DNA of 64,000 nt from Treponema putidum (GTDB lineage: Bacteria; Spirochaetota; Spirochaetia; Treponematales; Treponemataceae), in the NCBI RefSeq assembly GCF_000755145.1, contig NZ_CP009228.1, forward strand, positions 2,732,914 to 2,796,913, written 5' to 3'. Below the pieces are notes generated by a model. The model did no database searches, had not been told where the DNA came from, and saw only the letters and a program-made list of their open reading frames with translations. A program made the position numbers and the translations under genes. Positions 8,336 through 17,076 of the stretch are shown piece by piece. Within the stretch, counting starts at the first letter, position 1, and each line of letters begins with the position of its first letter.

Positions 8336-8372
8336 GTCTGAAAATTAAGAATAAGCTTCTTAACTGACAGAC
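8336..8372 (-). promoter_or_regulatory. Stem-loop in the pnrA leader
   Basis: Between the predicted transcription start (about 8388) and the ribosome-binding site, GTCTG/CAGAC (8336-8340 with 8368-8372) and TTAAGAA/TTCTTAA (8345-8351 with 8357-8363) form a two-part hairpin. It may stabilise the 5' end or regulate; no known riboswitch class is recognised. Confidence 0.45.
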
Positions 8373-8394
8373 TGTTAACCGACAAAGTACTTTG

Positions 8395-8423
8395 ATTATA
8401 CACTGTTTTTAAATTTATGTCAA
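8395..8423 (-). promoter_or_regulatory. Consensus promoter of the pnr operon
   Basis: On the minus strand a perfect TTGACA (8423-8418), exactly 17 bases, and a perfect TATAAT (8400-8395). This is the strongest promoter visible in the window and lies about 85 bases before the pnrA ATG. Confidence 0.88.
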
Positions 8424-8447
8424 ATTTTAAAACAGCCTTTCAATAGT

Positions 8448-9545
8448 TTATCTACAGTCCGAAATATAACCTGTTAATAAAAGAAGAGTGTTCTCAAGCC
8501 CTTGCTTGTGGATTCTCTCATAGCCGTGGGAGGCTGCAACTCCGGTGCCGATTAAAGCATGGCGGTAATCATAGCCTGCACTCAGGGCAGCTGAGGCATC
8601 CGAGCCGTAAAAGGGATAAACATCGACTGCAAAGTTTAATTCCATCTCCTTGGCTATTTTTATAAGCTCGCTTGTAAACTCATAGTTGTAGGGCCCGGAA
8701 GAATCCTTTGCACAAATTGAAACTGCATATTCATCGGTATCAAGATCGCTTCCTACAACGCCCATATCGACTGCAAGCATATCGCTTATACCTTCGGGGT
8801 GTCCTGCAGAAGCTCCGTGGCCTATTTCTTCATAATTGGTAAACATAATGTAGGTCTTACGTTTTAATTTTAATTCTCCCTTTGCAACCTGCTCTGCAAG
8901 GTAGATGAACATCCCGCAGCTCGCCTTGTCGTCCAAGTGGCGGCTTTTTAAAAAACCGTTCCCTGCCTTTCGGGCAAGGGATTCTATGGCGACGACATCG
9001 CCTGCCATGATGCCGAGCTTTTCGACATCTTCACGGGACTTTACAATCTCATCGAGCACGAGCTCCATGTTTGAATCATCTCTTTTTAGCTCGTTTATTT
9101 CGCGCGAAGCGTGAACGGCAGGTTCCGTAAGCCGCATGGTTCCCTCATATTTTTTCCCCTCTCTTGTAATGACAGTTACATTGGACTGTTCCACATAATT
9201 GTATGGGAAGCCCCCGTCAAGGCTGGTGCGCAGACGGCCTGAAGATTTAATATGGCGAACAAAAAGGCCTAGGGTATCAATGTGGGCTGAAAGCAAAAGA
9301 GCCTTATCTCCTTTTTTGCCGCTATTAGGTTCGGCATTTTTATCAAGTTCGCAGACAACGGCTCCCTTGTTTGTAAGCCAAGGCTTGAAGCCGAGCCCCG
9401 ACAGCCTTTTCATAACATAATCGGCGGCCTCGCAGGTGTAGCCTGTGGGACTTGGTATATTGCAGATAGTGATAATCTCGTCCATAACCTTTTCGGCTGC
9501 ATTCGAAATCGAGGTTTTAAGTTCGTTAATCTTATTTTTTTCCAT
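8448..9545 (-). CDS. M42-family metallo-aminopeptidase
   Basis: This cytoplasmic zinc or cobalt aminopeptidase of the M42 (FrvX/glutamyl aminopeptidase) family has 365 residues, the usual length. Metal and catalytic motifs are visible in order: HIDTLGLFV (first metal His, about residue 90), SRHLDDKA (bridging Asp), NYEEIGHGAS (general-base Glu-Glu), AVDMGVVGSD and the final histidine in AASHGYERIH. It probably trims peptides taken up by this peptide-dependent organism. An AAAGGAG site precedes ATG 9545, and it has its own promoter at 9586-9614. It is divergent from ddl. Confidence 0.9.
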   Translation of the reverse strand: MEKNKINELKTSISNAAEKVMDEIITICNIPSPTGYTCEAADYVMKRLSGLGFKPWLTNKGAVVCELDKNAEPNSGKKGDKALLLSAHIDTLGLFVRHIKSSGRLRTSLDGGFPYNYVEQSNVTVITREGKKYEGTMRLTEPAVHASREINELKRDDSNMELVLDEIVKSREDVEKLGIMAGDVVAIESLARKAGNGFLKSRHLDDKASCGMFIYLAEQVAKGELKLKRKTYIMFTNYEEIGHGASAGHPEGISDMLAVDMGVVGSDLDTDEYAVSICAKDSSGPYNYEFTSELIKIAKEMELNFAVDVYPFYGSDASAALSAGYDYRHALIGTGVAASHGYERIHKQGLENTLLLLTGYISDCR

Positions 9546-9585
9546 TGATAAAGCTCCTTTAAAGCATGTTTTAATTAAGACTTAT

Positions 9586-9614
9586 AGAATATTATAGATG
9601 GGCCAATATGTCAA
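9586..9614 (-). promoter_or_regulatory. Promoter of the M42 peptidase gene
   Basis: On the minus strand TTGACA (9614-9609), 17 bases, TATTCT (9591-9586). Confidence 0.65.
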
Positions 9615-9642
9615 GAAGAGGAAGTTCAAAAATTATCAGGTA

Positions 9643-9668
9643 AATACCGGGTATTCACCTGGTGAATA
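9643..9668. promoter_or_regulatory. Two overlapping palindromes in a divergent intergenic region
   Basis: AATACC-G-GGTATT (9643-9655) overlaps TATTCACC-T-GGTGAATA (9652-9668). Both are perfect dyads with a single central base. They lie between the divergent promoters of the M42 peptidase and ddl, a typical operator position. The regulator is unknown. Confidence 0.5.
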
Positions 9669-9706
9669 TTAGATTTTTATTCCATCATGTTAAAAAATCA
9701 AGCTCA

Positions 9707-9735
9707 TTGAAACTTTTACAAAATAATGATAAGAT
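9707..9735 (+). promoter_or_regulatory. Probable promoter of ddl
   Basis: TTGAAA (9707-9712), a 17-base spacer and TAAGAT (9730-9735), 20 bases before the ATG. Confidence 0.5.
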
Positions 9736-9755
9736 AAACTCTCATAGAGGTAGAT

Positions 9756-10862
9756 ATGAATATAGCAATCATTTACGGCGGAAAGTCAAGCGAGCATGAG
9801 GTTTCCCTACAGTCGGCATCATCGATTATAAGGACAATAGATAAAAAACACAAACTTCACCTAATCGGTATTTCTAAAAACGGAGCATGGTATTTACATG
9901 GAGATGAAGAAAGAGAGCGAATTATAAAAAACGAAAAGGCCGTTTTAAAAATAAAAAAAGATGAGGCAAAGAGAGTAACAGTCATTCCCGGAGGCGGCAC
10001 AAAAAAAAGTTTAAAAGCAGGAGACGACTTTTTACCGACTGATGCGGTCTTTGCCGTTTTACACGGAAGATTCGGAGAAGACGGCACAATTCAAGGTCTC
10101 TTTGAAATGGCCGACCTCCCCTATGTAGGGGGCGATGTAATGTCCACAAGCATATCGATGGATAAGGAAAAGACCAAAATGATTTGGGATTATTCGGGCC
10201 TTCCCATTGTACCCTATATAGCAATCAAAAGGCAGGACTGGGATGACCCTGAAAAGAAAAAAGCAATCTTAGCAAAGGCCGAAAAGGACTTGGAATATCC
10301 CCTTTTTGTAAAACCGTGCAGAGCAGGAAGCTCGGTCGGTGCCGGAATGGTAAAAAACAGAACCGAACTTTTAGAGCAGGCAGAAGAATCTTTTTTATGG
10401 GATAATAAAATTTTAATTGAAGCATGTATTGAAGCCAGAGAGATAGAATGCTCGGTTACGGGAAACACCAAAACAGTAGCCTACATTCCGGGAGAAATAA
10501 TTCCGACCCATAAATTTTATGACTATGAAGCAAAATACACCGATCCGAACGGCGCCGAATTAAAGATTCCGGCCGATTTAAATGAGACCCAAAGAAAGAC
10601 AATTAGAGAAACTGCAATTAAGGCCTATGAGGCATTAGATCTATCAGGTCTTTCCCGCGTTGATTTTTTTATCGACAAAAAAACCGGTAAGATATACTTA
10701 AATGAAGTAAACACCATTCCGGGTTTTACCTCAATTTCAATGTTTCCTAAAATGTGCGGAGCTTCAGGACTTCCATACGGTGAACTGATCATGCACCTAA
10801 TAGAGCTTGCAATAGATAGATTTAAGGCAGACAGAAAACTCAAAACCTGCCGCCAATCTTAA
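9756..10862 (+). CDS. ddl: D-alanine--D-alanine ligase
   Basis: This ATP-grasp enzyme joins two D-alanines to make the terminal dipeptide of peptidoglycan precursors in the cytoplasm. The 368-residue product has normal length. It opens with IAIIYGGKSSEHEVSLQSA and has HGRFGEDGTIQGLFEMADLPYVG around residues 104-126. The ATP-grasp region contains FVKPCRAGSSVGAG, and LNEVNTIPGFTSISMFPKM sits near the C-terminus, carrying the metal-binding Glu and Asn. A GAGG ribosome-binding site precedes the ATG. It is outside the division/cell-wall cluster present later in this window, so MurF's substrate is made from an unlinked locus. Confidence 0.95.
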   Translation: MNIAIIYGGKSSEHEVSLQSASSIIRTIDKKHKLHLIGISKNGAWYLHGDEERERIIKNEKAVLKIKKDEAKRVTVIPGGGTKKSLKAGDDFLPTDAVFAVLHGRFGEDGTIQGLFEMADLPYVGGDVMSTSISMDKEKTKMIWDYSGLPIVPYIAIKRQDWDDPEKKKAILAKAEKDLEYPLFVKPCRAGSSVGAGMVKNRTELLEQAEESFLWDNKILIEACIEAREIECSVTGNTKTVAYIPGEIIPTHKFYDYEAKYTDPNGAELKIPADLNETQRKTIRETAIKAYEALDLSGLSRVDFFIDKKTGKIYLNEVNTIPGFTSISMFPKMCGASGLPYGELIMHLIELAIDRFKADRKLKTCRQS

Positions 10863-10941
10863 CTAAAACGATGATAAAAAAGAAAAAGAAATATTTTTTT
10901 TAAACATAATTTTTATTTTTCTATTCATTCTATTTATTTTT

Positions 10942-11499
10942 ATGCCGGTAATTTTACCTAAAACTTATTTTACGGCTATTGTCTTTAATATAAGTTTTTA
11001 TATAATCTTTCACATAATAAGTTTTGCCTTATATTCTTTTTATTATAAAGAGGATGAGGCAAATATAAAAAAACTTATAACCGGTGTAAAAGAAAATCTT
11101 ATTTCAGCTTTAATTATATCTGCAATAAAATTATCGATAATATCAGTACTGATTTTTTTATTAAGATATTTTTTAAAGCTAAAAACTATTATGGGATATT
11201 TTTTTTCAGTACTCATTCTTTTTATTTTTTTTATTTTTGAGCTTTCTCTTTTTTGGTATCCGGCCATAATCACTTTTCAAAAGAAAAATAAAGGAATAAT
11301 CTGCAACTTAAAAAAATCCTTTTATCTTTTTTTTGAAAATTCTTTTTTTACATATAAGATAGTATTCTTCAGTACCCTAAAATTACTTATTTCATTCCCT
11401 GCCCTATTTATATTTCCGGGAATTACGGGAATTATATTTTACATAGCAGAAAATTATAAACTGATAAATTATAAACCAACAATGGAGGAAAATAAATGA
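10942..11499 (+). CDS. Hypothetical four-helix membrane protein, 5' end probably frameshifted
   Basis: The visible 185-residue product is very hydrophobic, with about four membrane helices rich in Ile, Phe and Leu. The family is not recognised. The ATG at 10942 has no ribosome-binding site, and the frame is open upstream to 10867, coding a further hydrophobic helix. An out-of-frame ATG at 10871 starts MIKKKKKYFF and would join this helix if the T8 tract at 10894-10901 had nine T's. The native protein is then about 209 residues with a typical Lys-rich N-terminus. The gene overlaps malQ by 4 bases (ATGA) and is probably co-transcribed with ddl and malQ. Confidence 0.6.
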   Translation: MPVILPKTYFTAIVFNISFYIIFHIISFALYSFYYKEDEANIKKLITGVKENLISALIISAIKLSIISVLIFLLRYFLKLKTIMGYFFSVLILFIFFIFELSLFWYPAIITFQKKNKGIICNLKKSFYLFFENSFFTYKIVFFSTLKLLISFPALFIFPGITGIIFYIAENYKLINYKPTMEENK

Positions 11500-13118
11500 A
11501 AAGAAGTTCAGGTATTATTTTACATCCTACCTCGTTACCTAATGATGAAGGCATAGGGACAATCGGTAAAGAAGCTTTTGCCTTTATAGATTGGTTAAAA
11601 AAAACAAGAACGGGAGTTTGGCAGATGCTTCCGATTGGCCCCACAGGTTATGGCGACTCACCCTATGCTTCTTTTTCGGCCTTTGCAGGAAACCCCTATC
11701 TTATAAGTCTTCAAGATCTTTGTGAAAAAGGCTTTTTAGAAAAAAAAGATTTTGACGAATACAAAAAAATCGTACAAGAAAACACTGATCCTAAAAGAGC
11801 GGATTTCGGTTTAATCCATTACCATAAAACAAAAATGTTAAAAAAAGCGGCAGCATTTTTATTGCACAAAACGGAAAGAGACTCATCTTTAAAAGAAAAA
11901 CTTGAAAATTTCTATCAAGAAGAAAGTTTTTGGCTGTACGGATATGCAGCCTTTATGACAATTAAAGAAGACTATGAAGAAAAAGCAAATAAAGAAAATT
12001 TAGTGCAAGGAATCTGGAATGAAGTTTGGCCCAAGGAACTTGCCTTAAATAAAGAAAACGAAGTAAAAGCATTTTTAAGCAAACACTCCGAAGAATATAA
12101 GGCCCAAAAGATTATACAGTTTTTCTTTTTTTCGCAATGGAAAAAATTAAAAGATTATGCTGAAAAAAACGGCATACAACTTATAGGAGATATTCCGATA
12201 TTTACAGCAATGGATTCAGCCGATATTTGGCAAAACCAAAGTTTATTTTTACTGGACAAAGAAGCTAAACCTAAAGCCGTCGCCGGTGTGCCTCCCGACT
12301 TTTTTAGCCCTACGGGACAGCTTTGGGGTAACCCTCTTTATGACTGGGCTAAGATGAAAAAAGACGGCTACCTATGGTGGAAGGCCCGCATAAGACATAC
12401 CCTAAAACTATTCGACATAATACGCCTCGACCATTTTAGAGGCTTTGAAGCCTTTTGGTCTATCCCCCGAGGTGCAAAAACTGCTCAAGAAGGAAAATGG
12501 GTGAAAGGCCCTGACCATAATTTTTTTGAAGAAATACAAAAGGATCTGATTTCATTGGATGAAAAATACAGGATAGAGCTTCCAATACTAACTGAAGATC
12601 TGGGAATTATAACGCCTGAGGTTGCCAGACTCAGAGATGATTTTAATTTTCCGACGATGAAGATATTGCAATTTGCCTTTGACTTAAACGAATTTAAATC
12701 GGAAAATATGATTAACCCTTATCTGCCTCATAACCACAAAAAAAACTGTGCCGTATATACCGGCTCCCACGACAACGACACAATCATGGGCTGTCTTGAA
12801 AATTCTTCCGATGAGATGCTAAAATTTATTTACACCTATCTTTACGGAAAAAAAGAGGATGAAAGGATTTGCTCCATTTTAAACACTTATGAATTTAAAA
12901 AAGAATTAGCCTCCGAAATAATCCGAAAAGCTTTTTCTTCCGTAGCGGATTTTGCAGCCGTACAGATGCAGGATCTTTTGTTTTTAAATTCGGAAGCAAG
13001 AATGAATGAACCTTCAACAGTCGGAAGAAACTGGCAATGGAGGGTAACCGGCTCTTATGAAAACTGCGAGATGACCGAAAAATTGAAGCTTTGGAATATC
13101 TTGTACAATAGGGTATAA
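11496..13118 (+). CDS. malQ: 4-alpha-glucanotransferase (amylomaltase, GH77)
   Basis: This cytoplasmic enzyme transfers alpha-1,4-glucan segments between maltodextrins or to glucose. The 540-residue product is a full-length GH77 protein. It opens with SSGIILHPTSLPNDEGIGT and has catalytic-site motifs IIRLDHFRGFEAFW (nucleophile Asp about residue 310), ILTEDLGIITPEV (acid/base Glu about 367) and YTGSHDNDTIMG (Asp about 425). AATGGAGGAAAAT supplies a strong ribosome-binding site, and ATG overlaps the upstream stop. No other glycogen genes are adjacent. Confidence 0.95.
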   Translation: MKRSSGIILHPTSLPNDEGIGTIGKEAFAFIDWLKKTRTGVWQMLPIGPTGYGDSPYASFSAFAGNPYLISLQDLCEKGFLEKKDFDEYKKIVQENTDPKRADFGLIHYHKTKMLKKAAAFLLHKTERDSSLKEKLENFYQEESFWLYGYAAFMTIKEDYEEKANKENLVQGIWNEVWPKELALNKENEVKAFLSKHSEEYKAQKIIQFFFFSQWKKLKDYAEKNGIQLIGDIPIFTAMDSADIWQNQSLFLLDKEAKPKAVAGVPPDFFSPTGQLWGNPLYDWAKMKKDGYLWWKARIRHTLKLFDIIRLDHFRGFEAFWSIPRGAKTAQEGKWVKGPDHNFFEEIQKDLISLDEKYRIELPILTEDLGIITPEVARLRDDFNFPTMKILQFAFDLNEFKSENMINPYLPHNHKKNCAVYTGSHDNDTIMGCLENSSDEMLKFIYTYLYGKKEDERICSILNTYEFKKELASEIIRKAFSSVADFAAVQMQDLLFLNSEARMNEPSTVGRNWQWRVTGSYENCEMTEKLKLWNILYNRV

Positions 13119-13130
13119 AAAATTACCCCC

Positions 13131-13159
13131 TGTACAATAGTTTAAATTTTTTGTATATT
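13131..13159 (+). promoter_or_regulatory. Possible promoter of clpP
   Basis: TGTACA (13131-13136), 17 bases, TATATT (13154-13159), followed by an AGGAG ribosome-binding site and ATG 13194. The -35 lies inside the second copy of a 10-base direct repeat TGTACAATAG (13102-13111 and 13131-13140). Confidence 0.45.
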
Positions 13160-13193
13160 AGTCATTGTGAACGAAAAAATTTTAGGAGCTTAC

Positions 13194-13796
13194 ATGAACT
13201 TTATAAATGAAAAAAATGAAGAGAAAAAAAATAAAACAAATGATGACGATGCTTTGATGCAAAAATTTCTTAATACACGCCAAATTATTTTGGCAGGAGA
13301 AATCAACAAGGAGCTTTCCGAAAAAATAGTACGCCAGCTTTTACTCATGGAATCATTGTCGGCAACAAAGCCTATTTATATTTATATAGATTCCCCCGGA
13401 GGAGATGCCGATGCAGGCTTTGCAATCTTCGATATGATAAGATTTATAAAGGCTCCCGTTTACACAATAGGTATGGGACTCGTTGCCAGCGCAGCCTCTA
13501 TCATTCTTCTTGCGGCAAGTAAGGAACGCCGCTTCGGTATGCCTAACAGCCACTACCTTATCCACCAGCCGCTTTCCGGCATAAAAGGTGTCGCAACCGA
13601 AATTGAAATCCATGCCAAAGAACTTGAAAAAATGAGAATAAAAATAAATAAACTCATTGCAGAAGAAACGGGCACGGACGAAAAAAAAGTTGCAAAGGAT
13701 ACGGATAGGGATTGTTGGCTCAATGCCGAAGAATCTTTAGAATACGGACTTATCTCAAAAATAGCGAAAAGCCGAAAAGACATCCCTGAAAAATAA
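13194..13796 (+). CDS. clpP: ATP-dependent Clp protease proteolytic subunit
   Basis: ClpP forms the 14-subunit serine-protease barrel used by ClpA/ClpX-type unfoldases in the cytoplasm. I start at ATG 13194 (MNFINEKNEEKK), five bases after AGGAG, rather than GTG 13167, giving 200 residues. The catalytic triad falls where expected: Ser99 in LVASAAS, His124 in HYLIHQP and Asp173 in DTDRDCWLNAEE, each two residues later than in E. coli ClpP. The Ser motif differs from the usual Q-A-A-S-M-G form, and the N-terminus is unusually rich in Lys, Glu and Asp. It may therefore be a second ClpP type. No clpX is adjacent. Confidence 0.9.
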   Translation: MNFINEKNEEKKNKTNDDDALMQKFLNTRQIILAGEINKELSEKIVRQLLLMESLSATKPIYIYIDSPGGDADAGFAIFDMIRFIKAPVYTIGMGLVASAASIILLAASKERRFGMPNSHYLIHQPLSGIKGVATEIEIHAKELEKMRIKINKLIAEETGTDEKKVAKDTDRDCWLNAEESLEYGLISKIAKSRKDIPEK

Positions 13797-13799
13797 GAA

Positions 13800-14846
13800 C
13801 TAAAACTTTAAAAAAAAGAAAATCGAATAAAGCCCAAACATAAAAATCTCGGATGCATACATCAGCTGTATGCATCTTTTTATATCCTCATCTTCAATTT
13901 CAAAAACTTCATCCCCTATAAAAGGTTTTTCGACAAGAACTCCGCCGTAATAGTTCGGGCCGCCCAGTTTCAGACCTAAAAGACCTGAGGCAGCACTTTC
14001 AGGATGAGCTGAATTGGGACTGGAATGTTTTCTGCAATCCCTACGCCAAATCTTAAAACCTCTTTTTATTATAGCCAGTTTTGACATTATTTTATTTGTT
14101 TTTTGCGAACCTTTTTGTGCCCGTCTTCCAAGTTTACAAAAAAAAGAACCTGCAAGAATGAGCAAGGCAGAAAGGCGGGCAGGAACATAGTTTACAATAT
14201 CGTCGACCTTTGCCGGAAAAAATCCCAAGTCGGCATATTTTTCATTTTTATAGCCGAGCATAGAATCCATAGTGTTTACAGCCTTATAAGCTATCCCTCC
14301 AGCAGGACCTAAAAGCATCATAAAAAACAATGGAGCTATAACCCCGTCACTTGTATTCTCGGCTATGGTTTCAACACAGGCACGGCTCACTCCTTTTTCA
14401 TCCAAAGACTCGGTATCCCTGCCTACAATATTTGCAATCTGCTTTCTTCCCTCTTCAAGGCTTACCTGCAAAGCCTTAAAAACTTTTATAGATTCTTTTT
14501 GAAGACAGCGGGCTGCAAGGCAGGTATAGCTGATCCATACTGAAAAAATAAAGTATAAAACCTTGTAAGGATATAATAATTTTAAAAAGAAAAAGACAAG
14601 ACAAAAGCTGAAAATAATATTGAAAACAACAATTAAAAAACCGGCAAACTTTAAACCTCGCGGAGAACTAAAACAAAACCTAGCAAGGACTTCTTCTTTT
14701 TTTATAAGACTTCCTATAAATTTTACGGGATGAGGAAAAGAATAAGGGTCGCCTAAAATAAAATCAAGAATGATTGCAGACAATAAAATAAAAAAATTAA
14801 TGTGTGAAAAAACAAAATCGGAAAGGCTTAAAAAATTAAAATTCAT
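13800..14846 (-). CDS. cbiB: Adenosylcobinamide-phosphate synthase
   Basis: CbiB/CobD is an inner-membrane enzyme that attaches aminopropanol (or its phosphate) to adenosylcobyric acid late in cobalamin assembly. The 348-residue product has four or more membrane helices and family motifs DFILGDPYSFPHPVKFIGSLI (near residue 28), VSRACVETIAENTSDGVIAPL (near 150), AYKAVNTMDSMLGYKNEKY (near 186) and VDDIVNYVPARLSAL (near 214). It ends in HPESAASGLLGLKLGGPNYY. No other B12 gene is in the window. It converges on clpP with a 3-base gap. Confidence 0.92.
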   Translation of the reverse strand: MNFNFLSLSDFVFSHINFFILLSAIILDFILGDPYSFPHPVKFIGSLIKKEEVLARFCFSSPRGLKFAGFLIVVFNIIFSFCLVFFFLKLLYPYKVLYFIFSVWISYTCLAARCLQKESIKVFKALQVSLEEGRKQIANIVGRDTESLDEKGVSRACVETIAENTSDGVIAPLFFMMLLGPAGGIAYKAVNTMDSMLGYKNEKYADLGFFPAKVDDIVNYVPARLSALLILAGSFFCKLGRRAQKGSQKTNKIMSKLAIIKRGFKIWRRDCRKHSSPNSAHPESAASGLLGLKLGGPNYYGGVLVEKPFIGDEVFEIEDEDIKRCIQLMYASEIFMFGLYSIFFFLKF

Positions 14847-14885
14847 TTTGACGATAGATTTTAATCTAATAATAGAACTAATCTA

Positions 14886-14927
14886 AAACAAAACCGTCCG
14901 GCCTTTTATAAAGCCAAGACGGTTTTT
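14886..14927 (-). terminator. Terminator after the SH3-like lipoprotein gene
   Basis: AAAACCGTC (14890-14898) pairs with GACGGTTTT (14919-14927) around an inner GGC/GCC stem. On the minus strand it is followed by TTTTG-TTTT. It ends the three-gene 17930-14943 unit. Confidence 0.8.
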
Positions 14928-14942
14928 CACTAAACAAAAAGC

Positions 14943-15968
14943 TTATTTTTCTTCAAGGTATGAAGCTTGAATCCAACCTTTCTTTTGTTTGTTTTGTACA
15001 TAGTACCATTCGGTTTGAGAACCATCACCATCAACAATTACAACTTTTTTTGAAGCATGAAGAACGGTATCGGCTTTTACGGATGCCAAAACTCTCAGGT
15101 TCCCTTCTGAAGACGGAATACTCAAAAGTTCTACATCTTCTTTTGCCGTAAATTTCTTTTCTACTTTTTCGGATTCAAGTTTCTTTAAAAAAGCAGCCTC
15201 CGCATCCAGTACTTGAGCAAGATTTTGTAAAATTGCTATATCATCACTATAGTGCGAATTCATTTCAATAGCGTTTTGAAACAGTTCTGCCCTGCTTGTT
15301 TCACTTTGAGTTTCCATTGCAATTTGAGCAAGAACCATTGCTGCCACATTTTCTTTTTGAAATTCGACAGTATCTCTTTTAGCATACTTTTCTTTTACGA
15401 TCCACGAAGTTACCAGTTCAGGGCAATAAGCTGCAATCTTTACAAATTTCTGATTAGAGCTGTTTAAACTATCTTTATAAACGGCAACAATAAAATACTG
15501 AGGTATGATTTCATCCGTAACCGCCGTTAAAGAATCCGATTTGTATAAAACCGTATCTGCAGAAGAAATAAATCCTGCAACCGTATTAGGCTCATAACAA
15601 TAGTCTTGAATCCAATATTCCTTATCTTTTAAAGAAATATGGAAGAATCCCCGCTTTTGTCCGTCAGTTCTTTGCGCTTCCTTTTTTTCGCCAAGGTAAA
15701 TAGCAACATCTCCCAACGAAGCTTCTGCAGCCCATTTCATTTTACCGTCATCCGTTTCGGTATAGAGTCCTGCACGGTGCACATAGATAACTCCGTCTGC
15801 ATTTACCTCAGCCATCGATTCTTTAGGAGAATCTTTTTCCATTGAATCCATGGATTCAGGTTTTGCAGGCTCGGATTTTGCAGTTACGTCTTCCTTTGTA
15901 CAAGAAGCAAAGGCAAATAACAAGACACACAACAGTAAAACAGGCTTTCTAACAAAATTTACTTTCAT
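14943..15968 (-). CDS. Lipoprotein with SH3-like domains, function unknown
   Basis: This exported lipoprotein has a signal peptide ending FAFASC, with the lipidated cysteine near residue 23 followed by a Lys/Glu/Ser/Met-rich linker. Two segments look like bacterial SH3 folds: residues 60-110 (VIYVHRAGLYTET to GFFHISLKDKEYWIQDY) and the C-terminus (VELLSIPSSEGNLRVLASV to WYYVQNKQKKGWIQASYLEE). The start is ATG 15968, six bases after AAGGAG; the TTG at 15974 has no spacing to that site. It is last in an operon with the PPIase and a secreted protein, and a terminator follows. A wall- or envelope-binding role is inference. Confidence 0.75.
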   Translation of the reverse strand: MKVNFVRKPVLLLCVLLFAFASCTKEDVTAKSEPAKPESMDSMEKDSPKESMAEVNADGVIYVHRAGLYTETDDGKMKWAAEASLGDVAIYLGEKKEAQRTDGQKRGFFHISLKDKEYWIQDYCYEPNTVAGFISSADTVLYKSDSLTAVTDEIIPQYFIVAVYKDSLNSSNQKFVKIAAYCPELVTSWIVKEKYAKRDTVEFQKENVAAMVLAQIAMETQSETSRAELFQNAIEMNSHYSDDIAILQNLAQVLDAEAAFLKKLESEKVEKKFTAKEDVELLSIPSSEGNLRVLASVKADTVLHASKKVVIVDGDGSQTEWYYVQNKQKKGWIQASYLEEK

Positions 15969-15990
15969 AAGCAACTCCTTATTTTTTATG

Positions 15991-17076
15991 TTATTTTATA
16001 TTTAATAATTCAAGTTCAAAAACCAAGTAAGCGTTTGGAGGAATAACACCTCCGGCACCGGCTTCACCGTAAGCAAGGTGAGGAGGAATAATGATAATTC
16101 GTTTTTCACCCAAAGTCATTTTTGCCGCTTGAGAATCAAAGCCCTGAATAACTCGGCCTACCCCCACAGGAAAATCTAAAGGTTTATGCATATCCGAATC
16201 ATCAAAGACCTTTCCGTTTTCCAAAAGGGAGCCTTTGTATTTCATTGTTAAGGTTTGACCTTGTTTAGGAGTATCTCCCTTACCTTGTTTTATAACAAAG
16301 GAATATACACCGTCATCATCAAGTTTTGCAGGAGAATATTTCGTTTTAATCAAACCTTCCATTTTTTTTGCAACAGCCTCTGCTCTGCGCTTTTCACTTT
16401 CTTTTGAATCTGAAAGGTATTTATAAAAGGCCTCTTGATCGGTTTTAAAAGCCTTTGCTTCATTTCCTGTTCTTATAATTTTAACGGTTTTAATTTTATC
16501 GCCCTGCTGAATTGCATCTACAACATTTTGGCCTTCAACAACCCGCCCGAAAACCGTGTGCTTACCGTCAAGCCAAGGAGTTTCAACATGGGTAATAAAA
16601 AATTGAGAACCGTTAGTACCGGGACCTGCATTAGCCATTGACAAAACACCGGGACCGTCATGCTTTAAATTCTCTACAATCTCATCGGGAAATTTATAGC
16701 CGGGGCCGCCCGAACCTGTACCTGTAGGATCGCCGCCTTGAATCATAAAATCAGCTATTACCCTATGAAAGGTGAGTCCGTCATAAAAAGGTTTTTCCTT
16801 TGCGGCATCAAGAATTCCTTCAGCTAATCCTACAAAATTACATACCGTTAAAGGGGTATCCTTGTAAAAAAGCTTTAAGACAATCAAACCTTTATCGGTA
16901 TCGATAGCAGCATAGAGCCCATCTTCTTTTAAAGCTTCTATATTTTTTAAATTGCTCATTTTTTTATCTCCTTTTTCCAAGCCGGAATTTGTTATTATAA
17001 TAGCAGCAGTTCCTGCAACTAAAATCATAAACGCAATAGCAATAATCATGATCCATAATTTTTTCATTTTCATCAT
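15991..17076 (-). CDS. Cyclophilin-FKBP fusion peptidyl-prolyl isomerase
   Basis: Two unrelated prolyl isomerase folds are joined in one 361-residue exported protein. An N-terminal membrane anchor or signal ([21 protein letters not shown]) is followed by a cyclophilin domain (about residues 50-205; [45 protein letters not shown]). A helical linker and a C-terminal FKBP domain follow (about 265-361; [56 protein letters not shown]). Both active sites look complete. Such dual-family immunophilins have been described, including one in T. denticola. The ATG overlaps the upstream stop by four bases. Confidence 0.93.
   Translation of the reverse strand: MMKMKKLWIMIIAIAFMILVAGTAAIIITNSGLEKGDKKMSNLKNIEALKEDGLYAAIDTDKGLIVLKLFYKDTPLTVCNFVGLAEGILDAAKEKPFYDGLTFHRVIADFMIQGGDPTGTGSGGPGYKFPDEIVENLKHDGPGVLSMANAGPGTNGSQFFITHVETPWLDGKHTVFGRVVEGQNVVDAIQQGDKIKTVKIIRTGNEAKAFKTDQEAFYKYLSDSKESEKRRAEAVAKKMEGLIKTKYSPAKLDDDGVYSFVIKQGKGDTPKQGQTLTMKYKGSLLENGKVFDDSDMHKPLDFPVGVGRVIQGFDSQAAKMTLGEKRIIIIPPHLAYGEAGAGGVIPPNAYLVFELELLNIK

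Noticed and set aside
13167..13193. GTG start for clpP
   Set aside because: The AGGAG site lies between it and ATG 13194 at correct spacing for the latter. Catalytic residue numbering also fits the ATG.
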